64,000 nt of DNA from JBHYDC01 sp051861205 (GTDB lineage Bacteria; Pseudomonadota; Alphaproteobacteria; Rhizobiales; Pleomorphomonadaceae), in assembly GCA_051861205.1 (NCBI GenBank), contig JBHYDC010000018.1, forward strand, positions 1 to 64,000, given 5' to 3'. The stretch's first letter is position 1. Each line of letters starts with the position of its first letter. Below the pieces are notes generated by a model that saw nothing but the letters and a program-made list of their open reading frames with translations, searched no databases and had not been told where the DNA came from. Shown in pieces: positions 35,345 to 44,030 of the stretch. The position numbers were made by a program, and so were the translations under genes.

Positions 35345-36097
35345 TCAGCCGAAGAACACGTCGCCCGCCGAGATCACCTCGGTGCCGCCGCCGCTCAGCG
35401 CCAAGACCAAGCGTCCCCGCTCGTCCAGCCGCTCGAAGCGCCCCTCCAGCGTGCGGTTGGTAAGGCGGACGCGGATCGGCTCACCGATGCCGCGCGCGCG
35501 CTTCGTCCAAGCCGCGACAATGGTCGTGAACGGCCCGCCCTGCCATTCGCCGAGGCGGCGGGCCATGCGGTCCGCCAGCCGTTCGAACAGCGCGGCGGGC
35601 TCAGTCGGCATGCCGGCGGAGGCAAGGTCGGTGGCGGGATAGGGCGTATCACTGGGATGATGGCGGCAATTCACACCGATGCCGACAACCACCACCCTGC
35701 CCTGCGGCAGCATCGCGCTTTCGATCAACACGCCTGAAAGCTTCGCGCCCGCCAACAGCACATCATTCGGCCATTTGATCTCAAGCGTGCCGCGCGCGCT
35801 CGGCGGCAACACATCGGCAATCGCATCGTGAACCGCAAGCGCGACGACCAGCGGCAACTCGCCGAGCCGGTCCGGCAGTGCCGGGTCGCTCAAAACGAGC
35901 GAGGCGAACAGGTTGCCGGGTTCCGACACCCACGTCCGCCCCTGACGCCCGCGCCCTGCTGTCTGCCGGTCGGCAACCACCCACAAATTGCCCGGATCCC
36001 CCTCGCGCGCCCAATCGAGCGCGAGCGCATTGGTCGATCCGGTTTCCTCGACATGCAGCACGCGGTACCCATGCGGCAAGTTCGCCGTCCAGGTCAT
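35345..36097 (-). CDS. birA: Biotin-[acetyl-CoA-carboxylase] ligase, monofunctional
   Basis: The 250-residue enzyme attaches biotin to carboxylase carrier proteins. Motifs: GRGRQGRTWVSEPGNLFAS for the biotinyl-AMP loop and LEIKWPNDVLL. It has no N-terminal DNA-binding domain, so it does not repress transcription as E. coli BirA does. Its ATG is four bases after the nuoN stop, so it is probably the last gene of the nuo transcript. Confidence 0.95.
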   Translation of the reverse strand: MTWTANLPHGYRVLHVEETGSTNALALDWAREGDPGNLWVVADRQTAGRGRQGRTWVSEPGNLFASLVLSDPALPDRLGELPLVVALAVHDAIADVLPPSARGTLEIKWPNDVLLAGAKLSGVLIESAMLPQGRVVVVGIGVNCRHHPSDTPYPATDLASAGMPTEPAALFERLADRMARRLGEWQGGPFTTIVAAWTKRARGIGEPIRVRLTNRTLEGRFERLDERGRLVLALSGGGTEVISAGDVFFG

Positions 36098-36101
36098 CCC
36101 G

Positions 36102-37529
36102 TCAGAACAGCGTCTTGGCGGCGGCGGCGGCGGCAGAACCGATCGGGCCGGAGATGAGCACGAACAGGATCACAAACGCACCGGCCACCCCGATCACTGC
36201 CTTCAACTCCAGCGGCATCGGCTGGAAGGGTTTTGCCGGTTCGTCGAAGAAGATCACTTTGACGATGCGCAGGTAGTAGTAGGCACCCACCACGCTCGCG
36301 AGCACACCCAGCACCGCGAGCCAGTAAAGCCCCGCTTGGACGGCGGCGATGAACACGAAATACTTGGCGAAGAAGCCCGCAAAAGGCGGAATTCCTGCCA
36401 GCGAGAACATGATCATCGCCAGCACGAAAGCCATCGGCAGATTGGTACGGGCAAGGCCGGCGAGTTCGTAGATATCCTCAACCATCCCATCCTCGCGCCG
36501 CATCGCGAGAATGCAGGCGAACGCGCCGACCGTCATCGCGAGATACGTCGCGAGGTAGATGAGCACGCCCTGAACGCCCGTCTCCGTGCCCGCCGCGAGC
36601 CCGACCAGCGCATAGCCCATGTGCCCGATCGACGAATAGGCCATCAGCCGCTTGATGTTGCGCTGGCCGATCGCCGCGAAGGAGCCGAGCACCATGGACG
36701 CCAGCGCCATGAAGGCGACGATCTGCTGCCAGTCGCCCGTCACCGGCGCGAAGGCTTCGATCACGATGCGAATGAACACCGCCATGGCCGCGATCTTCGG
36801 CGCCGCGGCGAAGAAGGCCGTCACCGGAGTCGGCGCGCCTTCATAGACGTCGGGCGTCCACATGTGGAACGGAACGGCCGACACCTTGAACGCGATGCCT
36901 GCGAGCAGGAACACGAGCCCGAACACAAGGCCGATCGAGGCCTGATCACCCGTGATCGAGGCCGCGATGCCGGTGAAGCTGGTATGCCCCGTGAATCCGT
37001 ACACCAGCGACGCGCCATAGAGCAGCATGCCGGACGAGAGCGCGCCGAGCACGAAATACTTCAGACCAGCCTCGGTGGACCTGACGCTGTCGCGGTTGAT
37101 CGACGCCACCACATAAAGCGCCAGCGATTGCAGTTCGAGGCCGAGATACACCGCGATCAGATCGCCCGCCGAGATCATCATCATCATGCCGAGCGTGGCG
37201 ATGACGATCAAAATCGGATACTCGAACCGCTCGAACCGCTCCAGCCGAACAAAATTCGCCGACATGACAACTGCGAGCGCGGAGGCGATCAGCGCCAGGA
37301 TCTTCATGAACCGGCCGAAGCCGTCCACCACGAAGGCGCCCTCGAAGGTCACGCCGTCGCGGCCCATCGCAACCATAAAGGCCGCAGCGAGCAGAAGCAG
37401 CACCGACAGCGCCGTGACGAGGCGGGTCATGCGCTCGCCGCCGAAGGCGCCGATCATCAGGAGCACCATCGCACCGACCGCGAGCAGGATCTCGGGCGCC
37501 GCAAGGCCGAAGTCAGGAGGGGCGTACAT
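36102..37529 (-). CDS. nuoN: NADH-quinone oxidoreductase subunit N
   Basis: A 475-residue antiporter-like proton-pumping membrane subunit of complex I, with about 14 hydrophobic helices. Conserved polar residues are seen in VYLGLELQSLALYVV and FKVSAVPFHMWTPDVYEGAPTPVTAF, the latter containing the lysine and HMW segment of the discontinuous helix. It starts 12 bases after the nuoM stop. It is the final subunit gene. Confidence 0.96.
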   Translation of the reverse strand: MYAPPDFGLAAPEILLAVGAMVLLMIGAFGGERMTRLVTALSVLLLLAAAFMVAMGRDGVTFEGAFVVDGFGRFMKILALIASALAVVMSANFVRLERFERFEYPILIVIATLGMMMMISAGDLIAVYLGLELQSLALYVVASINRDSVRSTEAGLKYFVLGALSSGMLLYGASLVYGFTGHTSFTGIAASITGDQASIGLVFGLVFLLAGIAFKVSAVPFHMWTPDVYEGAPTPVTAFFAAAPKIAAMAVFIRIVIEAFAPVTGDWQQIVAFMALASMVLGSFAAIGQRNIKRLMAYSSIGHMGYALVGLAAGTETGVQGVLIYLATYLAMTVGAFACILAMRREDGMVEDIYELAGLARTNLPMAFVLAMIMFSLAGIPPFAGFFAKYFVFIAAVQAGLYWLAVLGVLASVVGAYYYLRIVKVIFFDEPAKPFQPMPLELKAVIGVAGAFVILFVLISGPIGSAAAAAAKTLF

Positions 37530-37541
37530 GGGCGGCGGACC

Positions 37542-39071
37542 TCAGCGAAGCGTTGCGGCCGCATCGACAAGCGATGCGGTCTGGCCGGCCGCTGCGATCG
37601 CGGCCTCGTAATTCTTGATGAGCGCTTCCACCGAAGCGGCGGTCACGTCGAGGATCGGCGCGGGATAGACGCCAAACAGGATCACCAGCGCCACGAGCGG
37701 CCCGATGATCACCTTCTCCCGCAGGTCGAGATCGAGGATGCCTTTCAGGCTCTGCTTGGTCAGCGCACCCCAAACCACGCGGCGGAACAGCCACAGCGCG
37801 TAAGCCGCCGAGAGGATAACGCCCGTGGTCGCAAACGCCGCCACCCAGGTATTCACCTGGAACGCCGCCGTCAGCGTCAGGAATTCACCGACGAAGCCAG
37901 ACGTGCCGGGCAACCCCACGTTCGCCATGGTGAACACTAGGAAAGCAGTCGCATAAACCGGCATACGGTTCACGAGCCCGCCATAGGCGTCGATCTCTCG
38001 GGTGTGCATCCGGTCGTAGACCACGCCGACACACAGGAACAGCGCAGCCGACACGAGGCCGTGGGAGAACATCTGGAAGATGGCGCCCTGGATGCCCTGC
38101 GTGTTCATCGTGAAGATGCCCATGGTGACAAATCCCATGTGCGCGACCGACGAATAGGCGATCAGCTTCTTCATATCCTCCTGTATCAGCGCGACCAGCG
38201 ACGTGTAGATGATCGCCACCACCGACAGCGTGAAGATGAAGGGCGCCAGATCCGCCGAAGCCAGCGGGAACATCGGCAGCGAGAAGCGCAGGAACCCGTA
38301 TCCGCCCATCTTCAAGAGAATACCAGCGAGGATCACCGATCCCGCCGTCGGCGCCTCAACGTGCGCATCCGGCAGCCAGGTATGAACTGGCCACATCGGC
38401 ATCTTCACCGCGAAGGAGGCGAAGAAGGCGATCCACAGCCACCACTGCATGGACGCGGGGAACGGCTGATTGACGAGTTCCGTCATATCCGTTGTACCGG
38501 CCTGCCAGTACATCGCCATGATGGCGATCATCATCAGCACCGAGCCGGCCAGCGTGTAGAGAAAGAACTTATACGACGCATAAACGCGCCGCTTGCCGCC
38601 CCACACCCCGATGATCAGAAACATCGGGATCAGCCCGCCTTCGAAGAAGACGTAGAAAAGCACCAGATCCGTCGCGCAGAACACGCCGATCATCAGCGTT
38701 TCAAGCACGAGGAAGGCGATCATGTATTCCTTCACGCGGGTCTGAATCGACGTCCAAGACGCCAGGATGCAGAAGGGCATGAGGAAGGTCGTCAGCAGCA
38801 CGAAGAGGATGGAAATTCCATCCACGCCCATGCGGTAGGAGAAGAAACCGCCCATCCAGTCGGCTTCTTCCACCAGCTGGAAGCCGGCGTTCGACGGGTC
38901 GAAGTTCGTCCAGATGAAGATCGAAACCACGAAGGTGACGACCGTGGTGATCAGCGCGGCCCAACGGATGTTACGCAGCGCGGCTTCGTCCTGCGCCCTC
39001 ACCAAGAGGATGAACAGAACGCCCGCGAGCGGCAGAAACGTCGTGAGCGAAAGAAGCGGCAATCCGCTCAT
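37542..39071 (-). CDS. nuoM: NADH-quinone oxidoreductase subunit M
   Basis: A 509-residue proton-pumping subunit. Key blocks: FYVFFEGGLIPMFLIIG with the conserved glutamate, FAVKMPMWPVHTWLPDAHVEAPTAGSVI with the central lysine, and YSSVAHMGFV. The ATG at 39071 overlaps the nuoL stop by one base (TGATG); the frame is open 84 codons upstream inside nuoL, which is not coding. Confidence 0.96.
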   Translation of the reverse strand: MSGLPLLSLTTFLPLAGVLFILLVRAQDEAALRNIRWAALITTVVTFVVSIFIWTNFDPSNAGFQLVEEADWMGGFFSYRMGVDGISILFVLLTTFLMPFCILASWTSIQTRVKEYMIAFLVLETLMIGVFCATDLVLFYVFFEGGLIPMFLIIGVWGGKRRVYASYKFFLYTLAGSVLMMIAIMAMYWQAGTTDMTELVNQPFPASMQWWLWIAFFASFAVKMPMWPVHTWLPDAHVEAPTAGSVILAGILLKMGGYGFLRFSLPMFPLASADLAPFIFTLSVVAIIYTSLVALIQEDMKKLIAYSSVAHMGFVTMGIFTMNTQGIQGAIFQMFSHGLVSAALFLCVGVVYDRMHTREIDAYGGLVNRMPVYATAFLVFTMANVGLPGTSGFVGEFLTLTAAFQVNTWVAAFATTGVILSAAYALWLFRRVVWGALTKQSLKGILDLDLREKVIIGPLVALVILFGVYPAPILDVTAASVEALIKNYEAAIAAAGQTASLVDAAATLR

Positions 39072-41167
39072 CAAGGAGTCCCCCCGGCGAACATGGCCCA
39101 CGTGATGAGGGCGGCGACGCCGATCAGCATGGCGAAAGCGTAGTGGTAGACATAGCCGGTCTGGAGCCGGACGACGCGCGCGGTGACATCCTGCACGCGG
39201 GCGGCAACACCGTCGGGACCGAGGCCATCGATGATCCGGCCGTCGCCCACCTTCCAGAACACGCGGCCGAAGAACATTGCCGGGCGCACGAAGATCAGGT
39301 CGTACAACTCGTCGAAGTACCACTTGTTCAGAAGGAACCGGTACAGCGCGTCATGCTGTGCGGCAAGACGTTTGGGCTGTTCCGGATCGACGATATAGAA
39401 CCAGTAGGCGGTGACGAGACCGATCAGCATGGCCACGAAGGGCGAAGACTTCACCCAGAATGGCACATGATGAATTTCCTCGACGATCTTGTTCTCAGGT
39501 CCGTAGAAGAGCGCGCCCTTCCAGAACTCTGCATGTTCTTCGCCGATGAAGGCGCCGTAGAACACCATGCCCGCCAGAACCGCGCCGACCGCCAGCAAAC
39601 CGAGCGGCACCAGCATGACGCGCGGGCTCTCGTGAGCGTGGTCGAAGGTGTGATGATCGGCGCGCGACTTGCCGAAGAAGGTGAGGAAAATCAGCCGCCA
39701 GGAATAAAAACTCGTCAGCAGCGCCGCGAACACCGTGAGGCCGAAGGCGTAGCCCGCGAAGGGGTTGTTCTCCTGCGCCGCATAGGCGGATTCGATGATG
39801 GCGTCCTTGGAAAGGAAGCCCGCGAAGCCGATGTGCGTGCCCGGAATGCCGACGCCGGTGATCGCCAGCGTGCCGATAATCATAACCGCCGCCGTGATCG
39901 GGATCTTCTTGGCGAGCCCGCCCATCGCTCGCATGTCCTGCTCATGGTGCATGGCATGGATCACCGAACCGGCGCCGAGGAACAACAGCGCCTTGAAGAA
40001 GGCGTGCGTGAAGAGGTGGAACACGCCTGCTCCATAGGCTCCAACGCCGAGCGCCACGAACATGTAGCCAAGCTGAGAGCATGTGGAATAGGCGATCACG
40101 CGCTTGATGTCGTTCTGAACTAGACCCACGGTCGCCGCGAAAAACGCCGTCGTCGCGCCGAAGAAGGTGACGGTGGCAAGCGCCGTCGGGCTGAACTCGA
40201 ACAGCGGCGACAGGCGCGCGACCATGAAGACGCCGGCCGTCACCATCGTCGCGGCATGGATCAGCGCCGAAACGGGCGTCGGCCCCTCCATCGCGTCCGG
40301 CAGCCACGTATGCAGCAGGAACTGGGCGGATTTGCCCATCGCGCCCGTGAAGAGCAGCAGGCAGACGATGGTGATCGCGTCCCACTCAATCCCAAGGAAC
40401 AGAAGCTTCTGCCCCGCGACCGAGCCGACGTTGGCGAAAATCGTGTCGAAATTTACCGAGCCGAACAGAAGGAATACGCCGAAAATGCCAAGCGCGAAGC
40501 CGAAGTCGCCGACGCGGTTCACGACGAAAGCCTTGATGGCAGCGGCCACGGCGGAGGGCTTCTTGTACCAGAAGCCGATCAGCAGATAGGACGCGAGGCC
40601 TACGCCCTCCCAGCCGAAGAACATCTGCACGAGGTTGTCGCTCGTCACCAGCATCAACATGGCGAAGGTGAACAGCGACAGATAGGCAAAGAAGCGCGGG
40701 CGGCTCGGATCCTCGGCCATGTAGCCGATCGAATAGAGGTGCACCAGCGCCGAAACGCTGTTCACCACCACCAGCATCATCACGGTCAGCGTATCGATGC
40801 GGAACGCCCAATCCACCTGAAGCGCGCCGGACGTCATCCAATGCAGAACCTGCACCTTGATCGGACCTTCGCTCTCGCCAAATCCGACCTGGATCAGCGC
40901 CACCCAGGACAGCACCGCCGATACGATCAAAAGGCCGGTCGTCACCAGTTCGGCGATCCGTGATCCAGGCGCGGCCGGCTCCACCGCGTGGTGGTCGTCA
41001 TGCGCGTGGTGATCTTCGGACTCGACCGCCTCTTCGTCATGGGCATCATGAACATGGTGATCGTGACCGCCGGCGACGGCGGGAATGGTGGCCGAGGCGC
41101 CCCAGAGCGCAATGGCGCCGGCGATGAGGAAGCCGATCAGCGGCAGGAATACGATGAGGGAATACAT
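39071..41167 (-). CDS. nuoL: NADH-quinone oxidoreductase subunit L
   Basis: A 698-residue subunit, the most distal pump, with the C-terminal lateral helix that braces the membrane arm. Conserved blocks: FFGWEGVGLASYLLIGFW, GKSAQFLLHTWLPDAMEGPTPVSALIHAATMVTAG and YSTCSQLGYMF. A histidine/aspartate-rich loop (HDHHVHDAHDEEA) near residues 34-57 lies in the first periplasmic segment and is unusual in density. The gene lies between nuoK and nuoM. Confidence 0.96.
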   Translation of the reverse strand: MYSLIVFLPLIGFLIAGAIALWGASATIPAVAGGHDHHVHDAHDEEAVESEDHHAHDDHHAVEPAAPGSRIAELVTTGLLIVSAVLSWVALIQVGFGESEGPIKVQVLHWMTSGALQVDWAFRIDTLTVMMLVVVNSVSALVHLYSIGYMAEDPSRPRFFAYLSLFTFAMLMLVTSDNLVQMFFGWEGVGLASYLLIGFWYKKPSAVAAAIKAFVVNRVGDFGFALGIFGVFLLFGSVNFDTIFANVGSVAGQKLLFLGIEWDAITIVCLLLFTGAMGKSAQFLLHTWLPDAMEGPTPVSALIHAATMVTAGVFMVARLSPLFEFSPTALATVTFFGATTAFFAATVGLVQNDIKRVIAYSTCSQLGYMFVALGVGAYGAGVFHLFTHAFFKALLFLGAGSVIHAMHHEQDMRAMGGLAKKIPITAAVMIIGTLAITGVGIPGTHIGFAGFLSKDAIIESAYAAQENNPFAGYAFGLTVFAALLTSFYSWRLIFLTFFGKSRADHHTFDHAHESPRVMLVPLGLLAVGAVLAGMVFYGAFIGEEHAEFWKGALFYGPENKIVEEIHHVPFWVKSSPFVAMLIGLVTAYWFYIVDPEQPKRLAAQHDALYRFLLNKWYFDELYDLIFVRPAMFFGRVFWKVGDGRIIDGLGPDGVAARVQDVTARVVRLQTGYVYHYAFAMLIGVAALITWAMFAGGTP

Positions 41168-41175
41168 CGGCGCGG

Positions 41176-41484
41176 TCAGCCCTTCATCATGTTGATATCT
41201 TCCACCGCGATCGAGCCGCGGTTGCGGAAGAATACGACCAGGATCGCAAGGCCGATCGCAGCCTCGGCGGCGGCGACCGTCAGCACGAAGAGCGCGAAGA
41301 CCTGACCCACGAGATCGCCGAGATGCGCGGAGAAGGCCACAAGGTTCAGGTTCACCGCGAGAAGGATCAACTCGATCGACATCAAGATGACGATCACGTT
41401 CTTCCTGTTGAGGAAGATGCCGAGGATTCCAAGCGTGAACAGGATCGCCGCGACCGACAGATAGTGCGAGAGACCGATGACCAT
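41176..41484 (-). CDS. nuoK: NADH-quinone oxidoreductase subunit K
   Basis: A 102-residue, three-helix subunit with the two conserved membrane glutamates (SIELILLAVNLNLV and AAEAAIGLAILV) that form part of the proton path. It lies eight bases before nuoL and 42 bases after nuoJ. Confidence 0.97.
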   Translation of the reverse strand: MVIGLSHYLSVAAILFTLGILGIFLNRKNVIVILMSIELILLAVNLNLVAFSAHLGDLVGQVFALFVLTVAAAEAAIGLAILVVFFRNRGSIAVEDINMMKG

Positions 41485-41526
41485 GGGGTCAACCTTCTTC
41501 TTAAATTGAAACGAGCGGGCGACCGG

Positions 41527-42138
41527 TCAAAGGCCTTTGCCCGGCTCGACATGCCGGATCTCGATGGATGAAACACGGGTCCGCGCGACCTGAACGTTGA
41601 TGTCCTGACGCTTCACATTCGCCTTGTGACGAAGCGTCAGCACGATCGCGCCGATCATCGCCACCAGCAGAACCATGCCCGCCGCTTGGAAGAAATAGAC
41701 GTAGCGGGTGTAGATCAGCTCGCCGAGCGCCTGAACATTCGACACCTCGTTCATATCCGGGATAGGGGCCACGGCAGTCGCGATCGCGGTCGGCGCGAAC
41801 ACCCAGGCTCCGACGACGGCCAGAAGCTCGGCCAGGAACACGATGCCGATCAAAACGCCAACCGGCAGATATTGCAGGAAGCCCTGCCGAAGCTCGGCGA
41901 AGTCCACGTCCAGCATCATCACGACGAACAGGAACAGCACGGCCACCGCGCCGACGTAGACCACGATCAGGATCAGCGCCAGGAACTCCGCGCCCACCAG
42001 CATGAACAGCCCCGCCGCGTTGACGAAGGCGAGGATCAGGAACAGCACGGAATGGACCGGGTTGCGCGCCGAAATCACCATCACCGCCGAGGCGATGGTT
42101 ACGCCGGCAAAGAGGTAGAAGAAAAGTGCCTGTATCAT
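41527..42138 (-). CDS. nuoJ: NADH-quinone oxidoreductase subunit J
   Basis: A 203-residue membrane subunit with five hydrophobic segments. The block GAEFLALILIVVYVGAVAVLFLFVVMML is the strongest family signature (pi-bulge helix 3). The C-terminal 40 residues are cytoplasmic. It lies 55 bases after the nuoI stop. Confidence 0.96.
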   Translation of the reverse strand: MIQALFFYLFAGVTIASAVMVISARNPVHSVLFLILAFVNAAGLFMLVGAEFLALILIVVYVGAVAVLFLFVVMMLDVDFAELRQGFLQYLPVGVLIGIVFLAELLAVVGAWVFAPTAIATAVAPIPDMNEVSNVQALGELIYTRYVYFFQAAGMVLLVAMIGAIVLTLRHKANVKRQDINVQVARTRVSSIEIRHVEPGKGL

Positions 42139-42193
42139 CGTTGTGTCCCAGCCCCGCGGCGGGGGGCGCCCCGCCGGTGCATTCGTCCTGTCG

Positions 42194-42682
42194 TTAGCGG
42201 TAAGGCGCGTCGAGCGAGATGTTGCGCGCGACTTCCCGTTCCCATCGATCGCCGTTCGCGAGCAGCTTATCCTTGTCGTAGTAAAGCTCTTCGCGGGTTT
42301 CGGTCGCGAATTCGAAGTTCGGTCCTTCGACGATCGCGTCCACCGGGCAGGCTTCCTGGCAGAAGCCGCAGTAGATGCACTTCACCATGTCGATGTCGTA
42401 GCGCGTGGTGCGGCGAGTGCCGTCGTTCCGGCGCGGGCCCGCTTCGATGGTGATGGCCTGCGCCGGGCAGATCGCCTCGCACAGCTTGCACGCGATGCAG
42501 CGTTCCTCGCCGTTGGGATAGCGGCGCAGAACATGCTCGCCCCGAAAACGCGGGCTCACGGGCCCCTTCTCGAAGGGGTAGTTGATCGTCGGCTTCGGCT
42601 TGAAGAAATAGCGCATGGCGAGGAAGAACCCCGACACGAACTCCTTCAGAAGAAGCTGCTTGGCAACGGCAGAGATCGCCAT
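42194..42682 (-). CDS. nuoI: NADH-quinone oxidoreductase subunit I (2x[4Fe-4S])
   Basis: A 162-residue ferredoxin-like subunit carrying clusters N6a and N6b, bound by the two motifs CIACKLCEAICP and CIYCGFCQEACP. The correct start is the ATG at 42682 (MAISAVAKQLL), the usual N-terminal amphipathic helix; the frame is open for 33 more codons upstream but these are not family-like. The preceding 77-residue membrane ORF ends 56 bases earlier. Confidence 0.96.
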   Translation of the reverse strand: MAISAVAKQLLLKEFVSGFFLAMRYFFKPKPTINYPFEKGPVSPRFRGEHVLRRYPNGEERCIACKLCEAICPAQAITIEAGPRRNDGTRRTTRYDIDMVKCIYCGFCQEACPVDAIVEGPNFEFATETREELYYDKDKLLANGDRWEREVARNISLDAPYR

Positions 42683-42738
42683 TCTGATCCGTCCTCTTGA
42701 ACACTCCGGTCGCCGTCTCAGGCGCCCAAACCGCGAAG

Positions 42739-42972
42739 TTACGGCAAGCCGTATCCGGCCACCGAAACGCCGACCCACCAACCAAGTCCCGCGAAAACCA
42801 GCGTGTTCACCACGAACACACCCTTCATCACGAGGTCGACCCGCCTTGGATCGACGTTACCCGCCTGCTTTGCGATCAACCGCCGGATGATGCCGGCGAT
42901 GATCCCGTAGTCGATCAGCCCCACCCCGGTCCCGACCACCGCGCCGATGATGCCGGGGAGCGGCAAGTCCAT
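42739..42972 (-). CDS. Small two-helix membrane protein of unknown function in the nuo operon
   Basis: A 77-residue ORF with two hydrophobic segments (about residues 5-26 and 50-73) joined by a charged loop (RRLIAKQAGNVDPRRVD). Its ATG is one base after the nuoH stop (TGACATG), so translation is probably coupled. Codon use resembles its neighbours. I do not recognise a family. Complex I clusters of related bacteria, such as Paracoccus, contain unidentified reading frames, so an accessory or assembly function is possible but not shown. Confidence 0.7.
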   Translation of the reverse strand: MDLPLPGIIGAVVGTGVGLIDYGIIAGIIRRLIAKQAGNVDPRRVDLVMKGVFVVNTLVFAGLGWWVGVSVAGYGLP

Positions 42973-42973
42973 G

Positions 42974-44020
42974 TCACGCCGCCCAGCCGGTGAGCTGCAA
43001 CACCCCCGCCACGATCACGACCATGGCCAGCGATATCGGCAGGAACACTTTCCAGCCAAGCCGCATCAACTGGTCGTAGCGGTAGCGGGGAACCATCGCC
43101 TTGACCATTGCGATGAAGAAGAACACCAGCACCGCTTTCAGCGTGAACCAAATGACGCCGGGCACCCAGTTGAACGGCGGCAAGTCGATCGGCGCCAGCC
43201 ATCCGCCCATGAACAGAATCACCATCAGCGCGCACATGGTGACGATCGCCACGTATTCGCCGAGCATGAACATCATGTACGGCGTCGAGCCGTATTCCAC
43301 CATGAAGCCCGCCACCAGCTCCGATTCCGCCTCGACAAGGTCGAAGGGCGGGCGGTTGGTTTCGGCGAGCGCCGAAATGAAGAAGATCACGAACATCGGG
43401 AAAAGCGGCAGCCAATACCAGTTGAGGATCGTGAGCCACGGCAGCCCGATCATGTTGGCAAGGCCGTCCTGCTGCGAAATTACGATCTGGCTGAGGTTCA
43501 GCGAACCCGCACACAGCAGAACCGTGATGATCACAAAGCCGATCGAGACCTCATAGGACACCATCTGCGCGGCTGAACGCAGCGCGGAGAGGAACGGATA
43601 CTTCGAGTTAGAAGCCCAGCCACCCATGATGATGCCGTAGACCGACAGCGACGAGATCGCGAAGATGAAGAGGATGCCGACGTTGATGTCGGCGATCACC
43701 CACCCGTCCGCGACCGGCACCACCGCCCAGGCGAGCAGCGCCAGCGTACACGTCACCAGCGGCGCCAGAAGGAAGATGCCCTTCGACGCGCCGGACGGGA
43801 TGACCGGCTCCTTCAACACGAATTTGAGCAAGTCCGCGAAGGACTGAAACAGCCCCCACGGCCCCACAACGTTGGGCCCCCGGCGGATCTGCACCGCCGC
43901 CCAAATCTTGCGATCGGCATAGAGGAGGTAAGCGACCATCACGAGCAGCACCACGAGGAGCAGCACGCTCTGCGCGACGATGACCCCGACCGGCCAGGCG
44001 ATATCGGACCAGAAGCTCAT
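42974..44020 (-). CDS. nuoH: NADH-quinone oxidoreductase subunit H
   Basis: A 348-residue subunit linking the peripheral arm to the membrane arm and lining the quinone chamber. Motifs: ADRKIWAAVQIRRGPNVVGPWGLFQSFADLLKF, AETNRPPFDLVEAESELVAGFMVEYG, and YRYDQLMRLGWKVFLP. The start is the ATG at 44020; the frame extends 15 codons into nuoG. It lies 10 bases after the nuoG stop. Confidence 0.97.
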   Translation of the reverse strand: MSFWSDIAWPVGVIVAQSVLLLVVLLVMVAYLLYADRKIWAAVQIRRGPNVVGPWGLFQSFADLLKFVLKEPVIPSGASKGIFLLAPLVTCTLALLAWAVVPVADGWVIADINVGILFIFAISSLSVYGIIMGGWASNSKYPFLSALRSAAQMVSYEVSIGFVIITVLLCAGSLNLSQIVISQQDGLANMIGLPWLTILNWYWLPLFPMFVIFFISALAETNRPPFDLVEAESELVAGFMVEYGSTPYMMFMLGEYVAIVTMCALMVILFMGGWLAPIDLPPFNWVPGVIWFTLKAVLVFFFIAMVKAMVPRYRYDQLMRLGWKVFLPISLAMVVIVAGVLQLTGWAA

Positions 44021-44030
44021 CGGTTCGCCC

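Noticed and set aside
35988..37940. 650-codon plus-strand frame opposite nuoN and nuoM
   Set aside because: Extremely rich in H, R, E and D with no family signature; antisense shadow of membrane-protein codons.
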